From assembly GCA_015063605.1 (NCBI GenBank), contig SVTV01000021.1:1-52993 (forward strand): a DNA stretch of 52,993 nucleotides. The letters run 5' to 3'. This document shows positions 18,274 through 26,640 of this stretch, in pieces (positions within the stretch are counted from its first letter, which is position 1; every line of letters begins with the position of its first letter). The notes below the pieces were generated by a model that saw only the letters and a list, made by a program, of their open reading frames with translations, did no database searches and had not been told where the DNA came from. This DNA is from Oscillospiraceae bacterium. Lineage in GTDB: Bacteria > Bacillota > Clostridia > Oscillospirales > SIG627. A program made the position numbers and the translations under genes.

Positions 18274-19159
18274 ATTTGTCCCCCGCTTTGTCTTCGATAA
18301 TACCGATAAGTATTACCGCCGCGATCACAAGCACGATACCGATAATGGCAAACATATCGGGGATCTCCTTGAAGAAGATGATGCTGTAAAGCGTTGCCGA
18401 CATAGGCTCCATAACTCCCAAAGCAGATACCGTTCCCGCAGAAAGAGAGCGCATGGAAAGATTGTAGAGAAAATACGGGATAACATACGTAAATACTCCC
18501 AAGCCCACAAGGAGAGGAATAATAACGACGGGATCCCGGGAAATAAGAGGGATCATGGATGCGGGCTCAGCCAATGGAATTGCTATCAGTGCCATGAACA
18601 AAAATCCGTACAGAGAAACGGTGAGAGCATCGTCGCCCTTTGAAAGGAGTATTTTCAGAATAATATTGTATACGGCATAGGTGACACCGGAAAGAGCACC
18701 GAGAAGCACACCCGTCACATCAAGCTTCAAACCTCCCACTACACCCGATACAAGAGCACATCCTATAAGCATAAGGGCTATTGCGCCCGCCTTGGGGAGA
18801 GAGAGCTTTTCCTTAAGAAACAGCGTCGAAAAGGCGGTAACGTATATGGGAGCGGTATACATAAGAACTACCGCAGTTGAAATGTTCGTAAGCTGAATGG
18901 ATGTATAGTAAAGCGCTGCCGTTGCATAGAGACAGAAACCGATCACCGCATATACTATAAGGCGCGACGGCTTAATTATAAACGCTTTTTTATTGACTAT
19001 CAATGTAAAGAGCGAAAGCCCGATAAAGGATATGATACCTCTGACGGCTGTCATCTGAAGAGATGAAAAACCGTAGGGGGAAAGGAATTTCACGAATATA
19101 CCCGAGGTACCCCAGAGAAGCCCCGCTATAACTATAAGCATAAATGCCTGCTTTTTCAT
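18272..19159 (-). CDS. EamA/DMT-superfamily permease
   Basis: A 295-residue membrane protein with ten predicted transmembrane helices in two EamA repeats; GLLWGTSGIFVKFLSPYGF opens the first and LGALSGVTYAVYNIILK the second. It is likely an exporter of metabolites or amino acids. The start is uncertain: ATG 19171 is in frame too. The only Shine-Dalgarno-like GAAAG lies 13 bases before 19159, within a phrase (GAAAGCATGGTCATA) that recurs before other genes here. Single-gene unit with its own promoter and terminator. Confidence 0.9.
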   Translation of the reverse strand: MKKQAFMLIVIAGLLWGTSGIFVKFLSPYGFSSLQMTAVRGIISFIGLSLFTLIVNKKAFIIKPSRLIVYAVIGFCLYATAALYYTSIQLTNISTAVVLMYTAPIYVTAFSTLFLKEKLSLPKAGAIALMLIGCALVSGVVGGLKLDVTGVLLGALSGVTYAVYNIILKILLSKGDDALTVSLYGFLFMALIAIPLAEPASMIPLISRDPVVIIPLLVGLGVFTYVIPYFLYNLSMRSLSAGTVSALGVMEPMSATLYSIIFFKEIPDMFAIIGIVLVIAAVILIGIIEDKAGDK

Positions 19160-19226
19160 ATGTATGACCATGCTTTCATTTGTAATACGTGTACGGCACA
19201 TTTACCCTGCCGATGCCAACCGATAT

Positions 19227-19255
19227 ATTATATGACAGAAAGGAACAAAAGTCAA
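19227..19255 (-). promoter_or_regulatory. Promoter of the DMT permease gene
   Basis: Minus-strand TTGACT (19250-19255), 17-base spacer, TATAAT (19227-19232). Between it and the divergent ATPase promoter lies an inverted repeat GCTTTTCGT/ACGAAAAGC (about 19270-19294). The rest of 19160-19475 shows nothing else I can call. Confidence 0.85.
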
Positions 19256-19385
19256 GAATTTTTTCGGAGCTTTTCGTATCGAAGACGAAAAGCGTGTCAA
19301 AGCTTAAAGAAAAGATCTTCTTCACTGCGAAATATTTCTTATTGAATAGTTTCATGCATATGCAAAAAAGTTTTCAACGGAGGTG

Positions 19386-19414
19386 TTGACTTCGGCTCAA
19401 AGCGGGTGTATAAT
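19386..19414 (+). promoter_or_regulatory. Promoter of the DUF4143 ATPase gene
   Basis: TTGACT (19386-19391), 17-base spacer, TATAAT (19409-19414). Transcription would start about 50 bases before the ATPase start codon. Confidence 0.85.
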
Positions 19415-19475
19415 TGATATATTGAAAAGTACATTGATATATCATAGAAGTTTTCATTTAAGGAGCGGCATTGCG

Positions 19476-20777
19476 ATGCAAATAAAAAGAGATCTGTATT
19501 TAAACCGTCTTATATCATATATGTGGGACGGTCAAGTGAAAGTGATAACGGGGATACGCAGGTGCGGTAAGTCTTACCTTCTCCGCGTGTTATTCAGAGA
19601 ATATCTTAAGGAAAAGGGTGTGGAAGACGGCAATATTCTTTCCTTTGAATTGGATCTTACAAGGGATATAAAGTACCGTGCTCCTTTACTCCTTGCGGAG
19701 CATGTAAGAAGCAAGGTCGAAGGAAGCCGTGAGGAGTATTACCTTTTCGTCGATGAAATACAAATGTCGGACGAGGTCCCCAACCCCTACAATCCTCAAG
19801 GTAAAAGGATCACATTTTACGATGCCCTGAACGATCTCCGTTCTCTTCCCAATCTTGATATTTACGTAACGGGAAGCAATTCGAAAATGCTTTCCTCCGA
19901 TATTCTGACGGAATTCAGGGGAAGAAGCGATGAGATACGTGTGCATCCCTTGAGCTTTTCCGAATATTATTCAGCAGTCGGCGGCGACAAGTATGATGCA
20001 TTTGACGATTACGCATTTTTCGGAGGAATGCCGCTCGTTCTTTCAAGACCCGATGACGGTGCGAAGATGCAGTATCTCCAATCTCTTTTCTCCGAGGTCT
20101 ATCTGAAGGATATCCTTGAAAGAAAGAAGATCAAGCGGGGGGATGTATTGGGGTCGGTGCTGGATCTGCTTTGCTCCTCGATCGGCTCTCTGACAAATCC
20201 CACAGGCATTGCCAATACTCTTAACACCAAGCAGAGATTAAACGGAGATGACATTGTTTCTCAGAATACGGTCAAAAGCTATATCGAGCACCTTTCCGAT
20301 GCATTTCTTTTCAGCGAGTGCAAAAGATGGGATGTAAGGGGAAAGAATTATTTTGATTATCCCAATAAATACTACTGCGAGGATGTGGGACTCCGAAATG
20401 CAAGAACAGGCTTCCGTCAGCAGGAGATGACACATATCATGGAGAACATCATATATAACGAATTGATACTCAGAGGCTGTGCTGTCGATGTGGGCGTGGT
20501 ATACGGAATGGGAAAGAATGCAAACGGACACGGGATACAGGTTGCAAGAGAGATAGATTTTGTTGCATATTCCGGAGGCAAAAGGACTTATATTCAATCG
20601 GCGTACGCTCTTCACGATGAGGAAAAGGCAAGGATCGAAAACCTTCCCTTTTATCTGACGGGAGACTCCTTCCCCAAGATCATCGTCCGCCATGATATAG
20701 GCAAGCGTTGGTACGATGAAAAAGGTATACTAAATATAAGTGTGATCGATTTTCTTCTTGACGGAGCTTTAATATAA
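19476..20777 (+). CDS. AAA-family ATPase with DUF4143
   Basis: A 433-residue protein: N-terminal AAA domain with Walker A GIRRCGKS and Walker B YYLFVDEIQ, then a C-terminal DUF4143 domain (about 220-430, with YEDVGLRNARTG-type and REIDFVAY motifs of a nuclease-like fold). The frame is open to 19383 but AAGGAGC at 19460-19466 fixes ATG 19476. The function of this family is not established; members are often solitary and mobile between genomes. The phosphatase gene follows after 15 bases, so they are co-transcribed. Two other solitary ATPases occur in the window. Confidence 0.9.
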   Translation: MQIKRDLYLNRLISYMWDGQVKVITGIRRCGKSYLLRVLFREYLKEKGVEDGNILSFELDLTRDIKYRAPLLLAEHVRSKVEGSREEYYLFVDEIQMSDEVPNPYNPQGKRITFYDALNDLRSLPNLDIYVTGSNSKMLSSDILTEFRGRSDEIRVHPLSFSEYYSAVGGDKYDAFDDYAFFGGMPLVLSRPDDGAKMQYLQSLFSEVYLKDILERKKIKRGDVLGSVLDLLCSSIGSLTNPTGIANTLNTKQRLNGDDIVSQNTVKSYIEHLSDAFLFSECKRWDVRGKNYFDYPNKYYCEDVGLRNARTGFRQQEMTHIMENIIYNELILRGCAVDVGVVYGMGKNANGHGIQVAREIDFVAYSGGKRTYIQSAYALHDEEKARIENLPFYLTGDSFPKIIVRHDIGKRWYDEKGILNISVIDFLLDGALI

Positions 20778-20792
20778 CAAGGAGGAATAACC

Positions 20793-21494
20793 ATGACATA
20801 TGTAATGTCCGATATTCACGGTCAATATGATAAATATCTCGAGATACTGAAAAAAATAAACTTTTCGGACGATGACGAGCTGTTTGTTCTCGGTGACGTT
20901 GTGGACAGAGGAAAGGATCCCGTAAAGGTGCTTTCCGATATGAGCATGAGAGCAAATGTCATTCCCATATTGGGAAATCACGATCTTACGGCACTGAGGC
21001 TTTTAAAAAAGCTATGTGTTGAAATAACGGAGGAAAATCACGACGGCCATCTGACGGCTGACATAATGAAGGAGCTTGCATTCTGGCAAATGGACGGAGG
21101 AAACGAAACACTTTCCGATTTCAGAAGGCTTTCTCCCGATGAAAGAGAATATCTTCTCGAATATATGGAGGAATTTTCCCCTTATGAAACGGTAACGGCG
21201 GGAGAGAACCGCTTCCTTCTCGTTCACGGCGGAGTTCCGTATGACAAAAGACATATTCCCATGTCAAGCCAATCCTTGGGAGAGCTTATAACGGAACGTC
21301 CCGATTACTCGAAAAAATACTATAAGAACACATATATTGTTACGGGGCACACTCCCACGGTAAATATCGGAGAGGAATACAAGGGAAGGATATACAAGGG
21401 CAACGGACACATCGCCATAGATTGCGGTGCAGGCTTCGGCATGGCGCTGGGGTGCATACGCCTTGATGATATGGCGGAGTTTTATGCGGAATAA
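20793..21494 (+). CDS. PrpA/Ser-Thr-phosphatase-like metallophosphoesterase
   Basis: A 233-residue member of the bacterial PPP-type phosphatases: SDIHGQYDKY, LGDVVDRGKD, LGNHD, LVHGGVP and VTGHTPTV are all present, giving a complete two-metal site. It could dephosphorylate proteins or act on diadenosine tetraphosphate; the sequence does not separate these. It follows the ATPase by 15 bases with GGAGGAATAACC before its ATG. Confidence 0.9.
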   Translation: MTYVMSDIHGQYDKYLEILKKINFSDDDELFVLGDVVDRGKDPVKVLSDMSMRANVIPILGNHDLTALRLLKKLCVEITEENHDGHLTADIMKELAFWQMDGGNETLSDFRRLSPDEREYLLEYMEEFSPYETVTAGENRFLLVHGGVPYDKRHIPMSSQSLGELITERPDYSKKYYKNTYIVTGHTPTVNIGEEYKGRIYKGNGHIAIDCGAGFGMALGCIRLDDMAEFYAE

Positions 21495-21552
21495 TATTCA
21501 TTTCACGAACAAAAGTTTTCAATAATTTCTGCTTTTTTCCATATTTTTTTCG

Positions 21553-21589
21553 CTGCGGTATTGACTTTATACCGCAGTTTATGTATAAT
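21553..21589 (+). promoter_or_regulatory. Promoter with palindromic operator for the AGCS symporter gene
   Basis: TTGACT (21561-21566), 17-base spacer, TATAAT (21584-21589). A perfect 9-base inverted repeat CTGCGGTAT/ATACCGCAG (21553-21561 and 21569-21577) embeds the -35 hexamer in its centre, as expected for a repressor operator. The regulator is not identifiable. Confidence 0.8.
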
Positions 21590-21669
21590 ATTTTGGAGTG
21601 CCTTTTTCCGATAAAAGAGGCGCCGTATACCATTTAAAATAATACTAATTGATCTTCAGAAGGCAAAAA

Positions 21670-23061
21670 ATGGAAAACATTATAAACGCTTTAAACACCA
21701 CCCTCAAATTTGCTTATGACAATATTTTAAGTATAGCCATGATGGTGCTTCTTATAGCCGCAGGCTTCTTTCTCACCGTAAAGACGAGATTCTTTCAGTT
21801 CAGACGCTTAGGCTACGTTTTCAAGAATACTATAGGAATGCTGTTCGACAAGAACCTGCATAAGAGAGATAAGGGAAGCGTAAGCCCCTTCCAGGCTGTT
21901 ACCACGGCTCTTGCGGGAACTATCGGTACGGGCAGTATAGCAGGTGTCGCCACCGCATTGGTGCTGGGCGGTCCCGGTGCCGTGTTCTGGATGTGGATAA
22001 GCGCACTTCTCGGCATGGTGACAAAGTATTCCGAGATCGTACTCGCCATTAAATTCAGAGAAAAGAATGAAAGCGGTGCTTATATCGGCGGTCCCATGTA
22101 TTACATACAGAACGGCTTGGGCAAAAAATGGCTTGCGGCGTTCTTTGCGGCATTCGCTATGATCGCTTGTATCGGTACGGGCAATGCTACCCAGTCCAAT
22201 TCCATCTCCGGCGTTCTCGACATGAATTTCAATATTGCTCCCTGGATAACGGGAACGGTGCTTACTATCATCGTAGGTGTCGTTATTATCGGCGGTGTAA
22301 AGAGGATCGCCACGGTCAACGAAAAGCTCGTGCCCGTTATGGCTGTTTTCTTCATCCTTGCATCTGTTTTTGCGCTGATCTTCAACGCAGGCAAGATACC
22401 CGAAGCTTTTTCCCTTATTTTTACGGAAGCATTTAACTTCAAGTCCGCATTCGGCGGTGTTGCGGGCTACGGAATACTTTCCGCAATGCGTTACGGTGTA
22501 GGCAGAGGCGTTTTCTCCAATGAAGCAGGTCTCGGAAGTGCTCCGATCGCTCATTCCGCGTCAAGCACAGAGGATCCCGTAAAGCAGGGCTTGTGGGGTG
22601 TTTTTGAGGTATTCATCACAACGATAATCATCTGCACTATGTCTGCTGTCGTTATTCTTACATCCGATATATACCTTTCGGCTTTCGGCGCAGGTGTTGC
22701 CCCCGCGGTAAGCGGAGCTGCTCTCAGCAGTGCCGCATTCAATGAGGCTCTCCCCTATGTGGGCGGCTTCGGAATCGCATTCTCCACCGTTTTCTTCGCT
22801 CTTTCCACCATGCTCGGATGGGCATATTACGGAGAGGTCAGCGTGGGTTATCTCTTCAAGAACAATTCAAAGACTGCGATCACGGTTTACAGAGTAATTT
22901 ACGTTGCATTCGTTTTCATCGGTGCTATTGCTGAGATAAACACAGTATGGCTCATTGCCGATTGCTTCAACGCTCTCATGGCATTGCCTAACCTTATAGC
23001 TCTTATCGGTCTTTCGGGACTCGTTGTAAAGCTTACAAAAGAGCATTTTGCAAAGAAATAA
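21670..23061 (+). CDS. AGCS-family alanine/glycine:cation symporter
   Basis: A 463-residue membrane protein with about 11 transmembrane helices and the family signatures GTIGTGSIAGVATAL, GPGAVFWMWISALLGM and YGVGRGVFSNEAGLGSAPIAH. It imports alanine or glycine with sodium. The frame opens at a TTG at 21649; ATG 21670 after AAGG is preferred. Monocistronic, with a palindromic operator at its promoter and a terminator behind it. Confidence 0.94.
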   Translation: MENIINALNTTLKFAYDNILSIAMMVLLIAAGFFLTVKTRFFQFRRLGYVFKNTIGMLFDKNLHKRDKGSVSPFQAVTTALAGTIGTGSIAGVATALVLGGPGAVFWMWISALLGMVTKYSEIVLAIKFREKNESGAYIGGPMYYIQNGLGKKWLAAFFAAFAMIACIGTGNATQSNSISGVLDMNFNIAPWITGTVLTIIVGVVIIGGVKRIATVNEKLVPVMAVFFILASVFALIFNAGKIPEAFSLIFTEAFNFKSAFGGVAGYGILSAMRYGVGRGVFSNEAGLGSAPIAHSASSTEDPVKQGLWGVFEVFITTIIICTMSAVVILTSDIYLSAFGAGVAPAVSGAALSSAAFNEALPYVGGFGIAFSTVFFALSTMLGWAYYGEVSVGYLFKNNSKTAITVYRVIYVAFVFIGAIAEINTVWLIADCFNALMALPNLIALIGLSGLVVKLTKEHFAKK

Positions 23062-23083
23062 GATCCATAACAACAAAAATGTC

Positions 23084-23124
23084 AAGCGGCAGGTCAACAC
23101 TTTTTTGTGTCCCTGCCGCTTTTC
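23084..23124. terminator. Terminator of the AGCS gene
   Basis: AAGCGGCAGG/CCTGCCGCTT stem with a T-rich tail on the plus strand. The minus strand also has TTTTTG nearby, so it may serve the converging lipoprotein gene too. Confidence 0.82.
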
Positions 23125-23177
23125 AATTATTGTTTTCCGCCTTAACAAGATCGGATATTCGTTTTTTCAGCGGAATA

Positions 23178-24356
23178 TCATTCCGCACCGACTATTTTGT
23201 AATCACCGGTGACGATGTTGATAACCGCATATCTCAAGCCTTTCTTTTCGATATATCCTTCGTCATTTTCTTCATAGTAATCGACTTTCAAGGCTATGTA
23301 ATCACCAACGCCCGTATAATCACCGTATACGGTACAAGTTGTTGTTATAACACAATTGCTTCCTGATATATCGCACAAAAGACGCTGATTTGTTCCGTCT
23401 GCATTACATATGTAATACTTACCTCCGGAATAATCGTACACCTCTTTTTTCTTGTTGTTTACAAATGTATTTCCGATCAGTGTTTTTTCCTCAGTCGTGG
23501 TGTAAATAATATTTCCGTTATAAAATGCAGGTACGATACCGCTGTTGTCAAGTATAACCTTATCTTCCGCACCGTTTCTGCCTAATTCCGTAACCTTTAT
23601 AACAGGTCTGCTGTTTACAACCCCGTCAACTTTTGTATCATAATGCTTATCCAAGGTTCTGTTTCTTGAATTGGCACCCTTGTCATCATCTTTACGGTTT
23701 TTGAAATCAGCGTCCGTGGAAAAATAACCGGATGTACTGTAATCATACCAATAGTATCTTCCGTATTCAACGCAAAACAAGGAAATTACATCCGCTTCAC
23801 TCTTTTCCGAAAGCTGAGTTACTTCTTTTGTAGCAGCATCAAGCTTCATTAAGTGCATCAAATACTCCGAGCCCTCTCCTTTTTTTTGACGGAAAAAGAA
23901 GATCTGATCTTTATATACATTGAAGCCTACTATACAGCCGCCGTTCTCCACGGTGTAAAGTACCTCAAATTTGTCTTTTTCGAGATCATATTTGCATATA
24001 GTACTGTAATTACCTATGGGACTGCTTGTGCGCAAGTAATACAATGTATTACCGGATATCTTAAAAGTCGGATTTACGTTGTAAAAAGGGCAGGAATCAG
24101 AATCATGCTTGCATAATGAGTCCGGGCAAAGAGGAACAATTACTCCTTCCTCCGGAAACAATTTATACATATCTTGCATTCTTTCATTATTGATATTTAC
24201 TATTAAATATCCAATCCCCGAGCTGTCGATATCTATTTTACTTTCTTCGGTATTGTTATTTTCACCGGATGAGGGAACGTTTTCCGGTGACTCTGTGCAT
24301 GAGAAAAGAGAGAGGATAAGGGATAAGATAAGAATTAAAAGTATTATTTTTTTCAT
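23178..24356 (-). CDS. Hypothetical lipoprotein, copy 1 of a tandem pair
   Basis: A 392-residue exported lipoprotein with signal MKKIILLILILSLILSLFSC (Cys20). It has repeated YLR, YY and ICKYDLEKD-type beta motifs as in beta-propeller proteins of the DUF5050/TolB-like kind. A conserved CPDSLCKHDSDSCPF segment (three Cys and one His, about residues 78-92) suggests a small metal or disulfide site. The C-terminus reads YAVINIVTGDYKIVG. A paralogue lies immediately upstream (24764-25927) with the same ends. No enzyme motif is seen; a binding or sensory role is a guess. Confidence 0.85.
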   Translation of the reverse strand: MKKIILLILILSLILSLFSCTESPENVPSSGENNNTEESKIDIDSSGIGYLIVNINNERMQDMYKLFPEEGVIVPLCPDSLCKHDSDSCPFYNVNPTFKISGNTLYYLRTSSPIGNYSTICKYDLEKDKFEVLYTVENGGCIVGFNVYKDQIFFFRQKKGEGSEYLMHLMKLDAATKEVTQLSEKSEADVISLFCVEYGRYYWYDYSTSGYFSTDADFKNRKDDDKGANSRNRTLDKHYDTKVDGVVNSRPVIKVTELGRNGAEDKVILDNSGIVPAFYNGNIIYTTTEEKTLIGNTFVNNKKKEVYDYSGGKYYICNADGTNQRLLCDISGSNCVITTTCTVYGDYTGVGDYIALKVDYYEENDEGYIEKKGLRYAVINIVTGDYKIVGAE

Positions 24357-24585
24357 ATATGTGCTCCTTTCTTGGGTATTTATATTTTATGTTGTTACAG
24401 ATTGAAAAGGTTGTTTTTTATATAGGACAATTCCTCATGTCACAGCACGTTCGCTTTCAGCGAAGTGCGGCATGACAGCTCAGCAGATGTTTTGCATCTG
24501 CATTGCACCTAAAGGATCCTTGGGTTTGTGTGTACATAGTGGTATAAATTTGGGGTTTGCAATATTTCAAAGTAATGTTGATGTG

Positions 24586-24660
24586 TTCGCACCTTTATGC
24601 CTCCTCTGTGTAAGGGGAGGTGGCACGGCGAAGCCGTGACGGAGGGATTGTTATATCACC
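24586..24660. repeat. Dispersed repeat, copy A
   Basis: Roughly 75 bases identical to 26128-26202. The core has nested complementarity (CCTCC...GGAGG and CACGGC/GCCGTG), which makes a strong cruciform or RNA hairpin. I believe similar GC-rich elements are common in gut Clostridia genomes, but I could not search. Confidence 0.85.
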
Positions 24661-24674
24661 CACCAACAAAAAAC

Positions 24675-24734
24675 CGCAAAAAGGCACTGTACGAAAAAGG
24701 TAAGCTCTTTACCTCGTACAACCTCCTTTTTGCG
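24675..24734 (-). terminator. Terminator of lipoprotein copy 2
   Basis: CGCAAAAAGG/CCTTTTTGCG arms plus an inner GTACGA/TCGTAC stem, followed on the minus strand by TTTTTTG. The arms are the same as those surrounding the small open frame at 26199-26279. Confidence 0.8.
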
Positions 24735-24763
24735 TATCGGACAAAATATCGTTTTGTCTATTG

Positions 24764-25927
24764 TTAATCTACACCGACAATTTTGTATTCGCCCGTCTTG
24801 ATATTTACAACAGCATAACCGTCACTTATGCGTTCAACGATATTCTTGCCGTTTTCTTCGCGTATGGTTTTGTATCTCCAAAGCTTTAAGGGAATATAAT
24901 CCCCTACTCCGTACTTTCCGTTAAGAACGCCCGCAGTAAAATGAAGTACTATATTATTTTCATTTATATCACATAGTTCTCTCTTATCAGAACCATCACT
25001 ATTACATATATAACACTTGTTTCCGACTTTATTGTAAACAGGTATAGTCCTATCTCTCGATGAGTCATAGGTATAACCTATTATGCTTCTCTCATTTGGC
25101 TCTGAATATATAATATTGCCATTGTATATAATAGGAGTAATGTCTGTACTCTCTACCACTACAGTTTTTTCGTCTGTCTCATCGTCAACTGACAGTAACT
25201 GCGTTATATCACCTCTTTCTTTAGAAACAACATTTTCGTATTTCTTATGCCCTGATACAAACGCAGCGGCATATCCTCTGTCACCGTCTATTCTGTTCTT
25301 ATATTCCAAATCCGTTGAATAAAAATAACCCGATTCATGCCAATATATCCTATCGCCTTCAATTGTTATTATCATCGGACGTCCGAGCTGATATTCATCC
25401 GTCAACTCAAGCACTTCTTTTGTATTTATGTCGTAACGCATCATTTTATAGGTAGAATCTTTGTTTGCTTCAAGAACCATCATTTTGAAAAACAGGTAGT
25501 TATCCGTTGCATATAGGTCTGCTACCGTATTCTTTTTGGGTTCATATAAAATTTCCATTTCTCCGGTTTCAAGATCAAAGACACATATATTACTGTAAAA
25601 TCCCAAAGCATCCCCACGGCGTAAGTAATACATTTTTTCACCAATAAATCTGACATTCACATCCACCTGAAAGAATGGACATGATTGTGTGTTGTGTTTG
25701 CACAACGGATCGGGACAAAGTGGCACCATTACTGCTTCTTCCGGATATAGCTTATATAAAATTTTATCAATATGAACTAAAAGATATCCCGTTTCCGATT
25801 CATCTGTATATTCAGGTTCCGATGTATCGGTTTCTCCCGAGAGTGGGGTTGTTGTAGGAAATGTTGTGCATGAGAAAAGAGAGAGGATGAGGGAAAAGAT
25901 CAGAAGTAAAAGTATTATTTTTTTCAT
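24764..25927 (-). CDS. Hypothetical lipoprotein, copy 2 of a tandem pair
   Basis: A 387-residue lipoprotein paralogous to the one at 23178: signal MKKIILLLLIFSLILSLFSC (Cys20), the CPDPLCKHNTQSCPF motif, ITPIIYNGNIIYS where copy 1 has IVPAFYNGNIIYT, and the same C-terminal AVVNIKTGEYKIVG. The middle has diverged, so the duplication is not recent or the copies are under different selection. Expressed on the minus strand, each copy with its own similar leader. Function unknown. Confidence 0.85.
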   Translation of the reverse strand: MKKIILLLLIFSLILSLFSCTTFPTTTPLSGETDTSEPEYTDESETGYLLVHIDKILYKLYPEEAVMVPLCPDPLCKHNTQSCPFFQVDVNVRFIGEKMYYLRRGDALGFYSNICVFDLETGEMEILYEPKKNTVADLYATDNYLFFKMMVLEANKDSTYKMMRYDINTKEVLELTDEYQLGRPMIITIEGDRIYWHESGYFYSTDLEYKNRIDGDRGYAAAFVSGHKKYENVVSKERGDITQLLSVDDETDEKTVVVESTDITPIIYNGNIIYSEPNERSIIGYTYDSSRDRTIPVYNKVGNKCYICNSDGSDKRELCDINENNIVLHFTAGVLNGKYGVGDYIPLKLWRYKTIREENGKNIVERISDGYAVVNIKTGEYKIVGVD

Positions 25928-26198
25928 ATATGTGCTCCTTTCTTGGACATTTTTATTTTATGTTGTTACAAATTGAAAAGGTTGTTTTTTTATATAGGAC
26001 AATTCCTCCGCAGTAAGAGCGCAGCTCGTCTGCATAACTCACTTTTACACAAAGGAGGCTTTATACTACAAGTTTGTATCTATGTGCGTAAATTCAAGTT
26101 TGAAATGCTTTGAAGTAATGTTGATATGTTCGCACCTTTATGCCTCCTCTGTGTAAGGGGAGGTGGCACGGCGAAGCCGTGACGGAGGGATTGTTATA
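25928..26198. other. Upstream flank of lipoprotein copy 2, duplicated from copy 1
   Basis: Positions 25928-26005 match the leader of copy 1 with few differences (TATGTGCTCCTTTCTTGG, then GTTGTTACA and a GAAAAGGTTGTTTT stretch). Positions 26128-26202 hold copy B of the dispersed repeat. A clear -35/-10 pair for the lipoprotein could not be resolved; the conserved CATAAAAT may be its -10. Confidence 0.7.
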
Positions 26199-26202
26199 TC
26201 AC
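26128..26202. repeat. Dispersed repeat, copy B
   Basis: Identical over about 75 bases to 24586-24660, and at the equivalent place relative to the duplicated lipoprotein gene. Downstream both copies continue into AAAAAACCGCAAAAAGGCACTG. Confidence 0.85.
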
Positions 26203-26279
26203 TCAAAAACAAAAAACCGCAAAAAGGCACTGCATAAAATAATGGCAAGCCATGACACCAACAAAAGTATCATTTCCAT
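26199..26279 (-). CDS. Candidate 26-residue hydrophobic peptide (toxin-like)
   Basis: The open frame begins MEMILLLVSWLAIILC and ends in an Arg-Phe-Phe stretch: one membrane helix with flanking charges. AAGGAGGTG lies 7 bases before ATG 26279, the strongest ribosome site in the region. The frame is open further upstream without ribosome-site support. The CGCAAAAAGG arm holding the ribosome site (26292-26301) is complementary to the end of the coding region (26218-26227), so the mRNA can pair its own start site. An exact-consensus promoter lies about 125 bases upstream. These are traits of type I toxins. The alternative is a terminator with a 64-base loop, because a T run follows the second arm inside the last codons. 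Confidence 0.38.
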   Translation of the reverse strand: MEMILLLVSWLAIILCSAFLRFFVFE

Positions 26280-26409
26280 AATTTTACACCTCCTTTTTGC
26301 GTAGCATGACTTGTTTAAGTTATTATTACGTATTTGACCGAAGGGTGAACTGAAATTATCTATGTGTTGTGATTTGAATACTATCATTCAAATTCTTGTT
26401 TACGTTTTC

Positions 26410-26438
26410 ATTATACATAATATTTTTTTATCTGTCAA
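26410..26438 (-). promoter_or_regulatory. Consensus promoter of the small transcription unit
   Basis: Minus-strand TTGACA (26433-26438), 17-base spacer, TATAAT (26410-26415). It cannot serve the lipoprotein directly without reading through the GC-rich repeat and the CGCAAAAAGG hairpin. Confidence 0.85.
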
Positions 26439-26586
26439 TAGTTTATTATAATTTATAACATTTTTTGAAACAATTTTTCACAAAAACGGCGGATCGCCCC
26501 GCCATATGTGAATATACCTCTCGCACAAACTCCATGAGGCTGAAAATCCTTTTCGGCTCATGCCTCCAAGGTTTTGTATATATAAA

Positions 26587-26640
26587 AAACCGCAAAAAGG
26601 CAAAAGCCTTCATGATCTCTGCCATAAAGCTTTTGCCTTT
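26587..26640 (-). terminator. Terminator of upp
   Basis: Twelve-base stem AAAGGCAAAAGC/GCTTTTGCCTTT (26596-26607 and 26629-26640), followed on the minus strand by TTTTTGCGGTTTTTT. Confidence 0.88.

Larger units (their letters stand above)
24357..24763. other. Duplicated intergenic region with repeat elements
   Basis: 407 bases without a gene. It contains the leader of copy 1 (very similar to 25928-26005), a hairpin-rich insert (24437-24500: GCACGTTCGCT/AGCGAAGTGC and GCAGAT/ATCTGC), the dispersed repeat at 24586-24660 and the terminator of copy 2. Confidence 0.8.

Noticed and set aside
23800..26200. Tandem repeats as a CRISPR array
   Set aside because: Only two copies of each element, about 1.5 kb apart, with genes between them; no regular spacers.
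26200..26387. 62-codon frame including the 26-residue peptide
   Set aside because: The extended start lacks a ribosome site, whereas AAGGAGGTG is placed exactly for the internal ATG at 26279.
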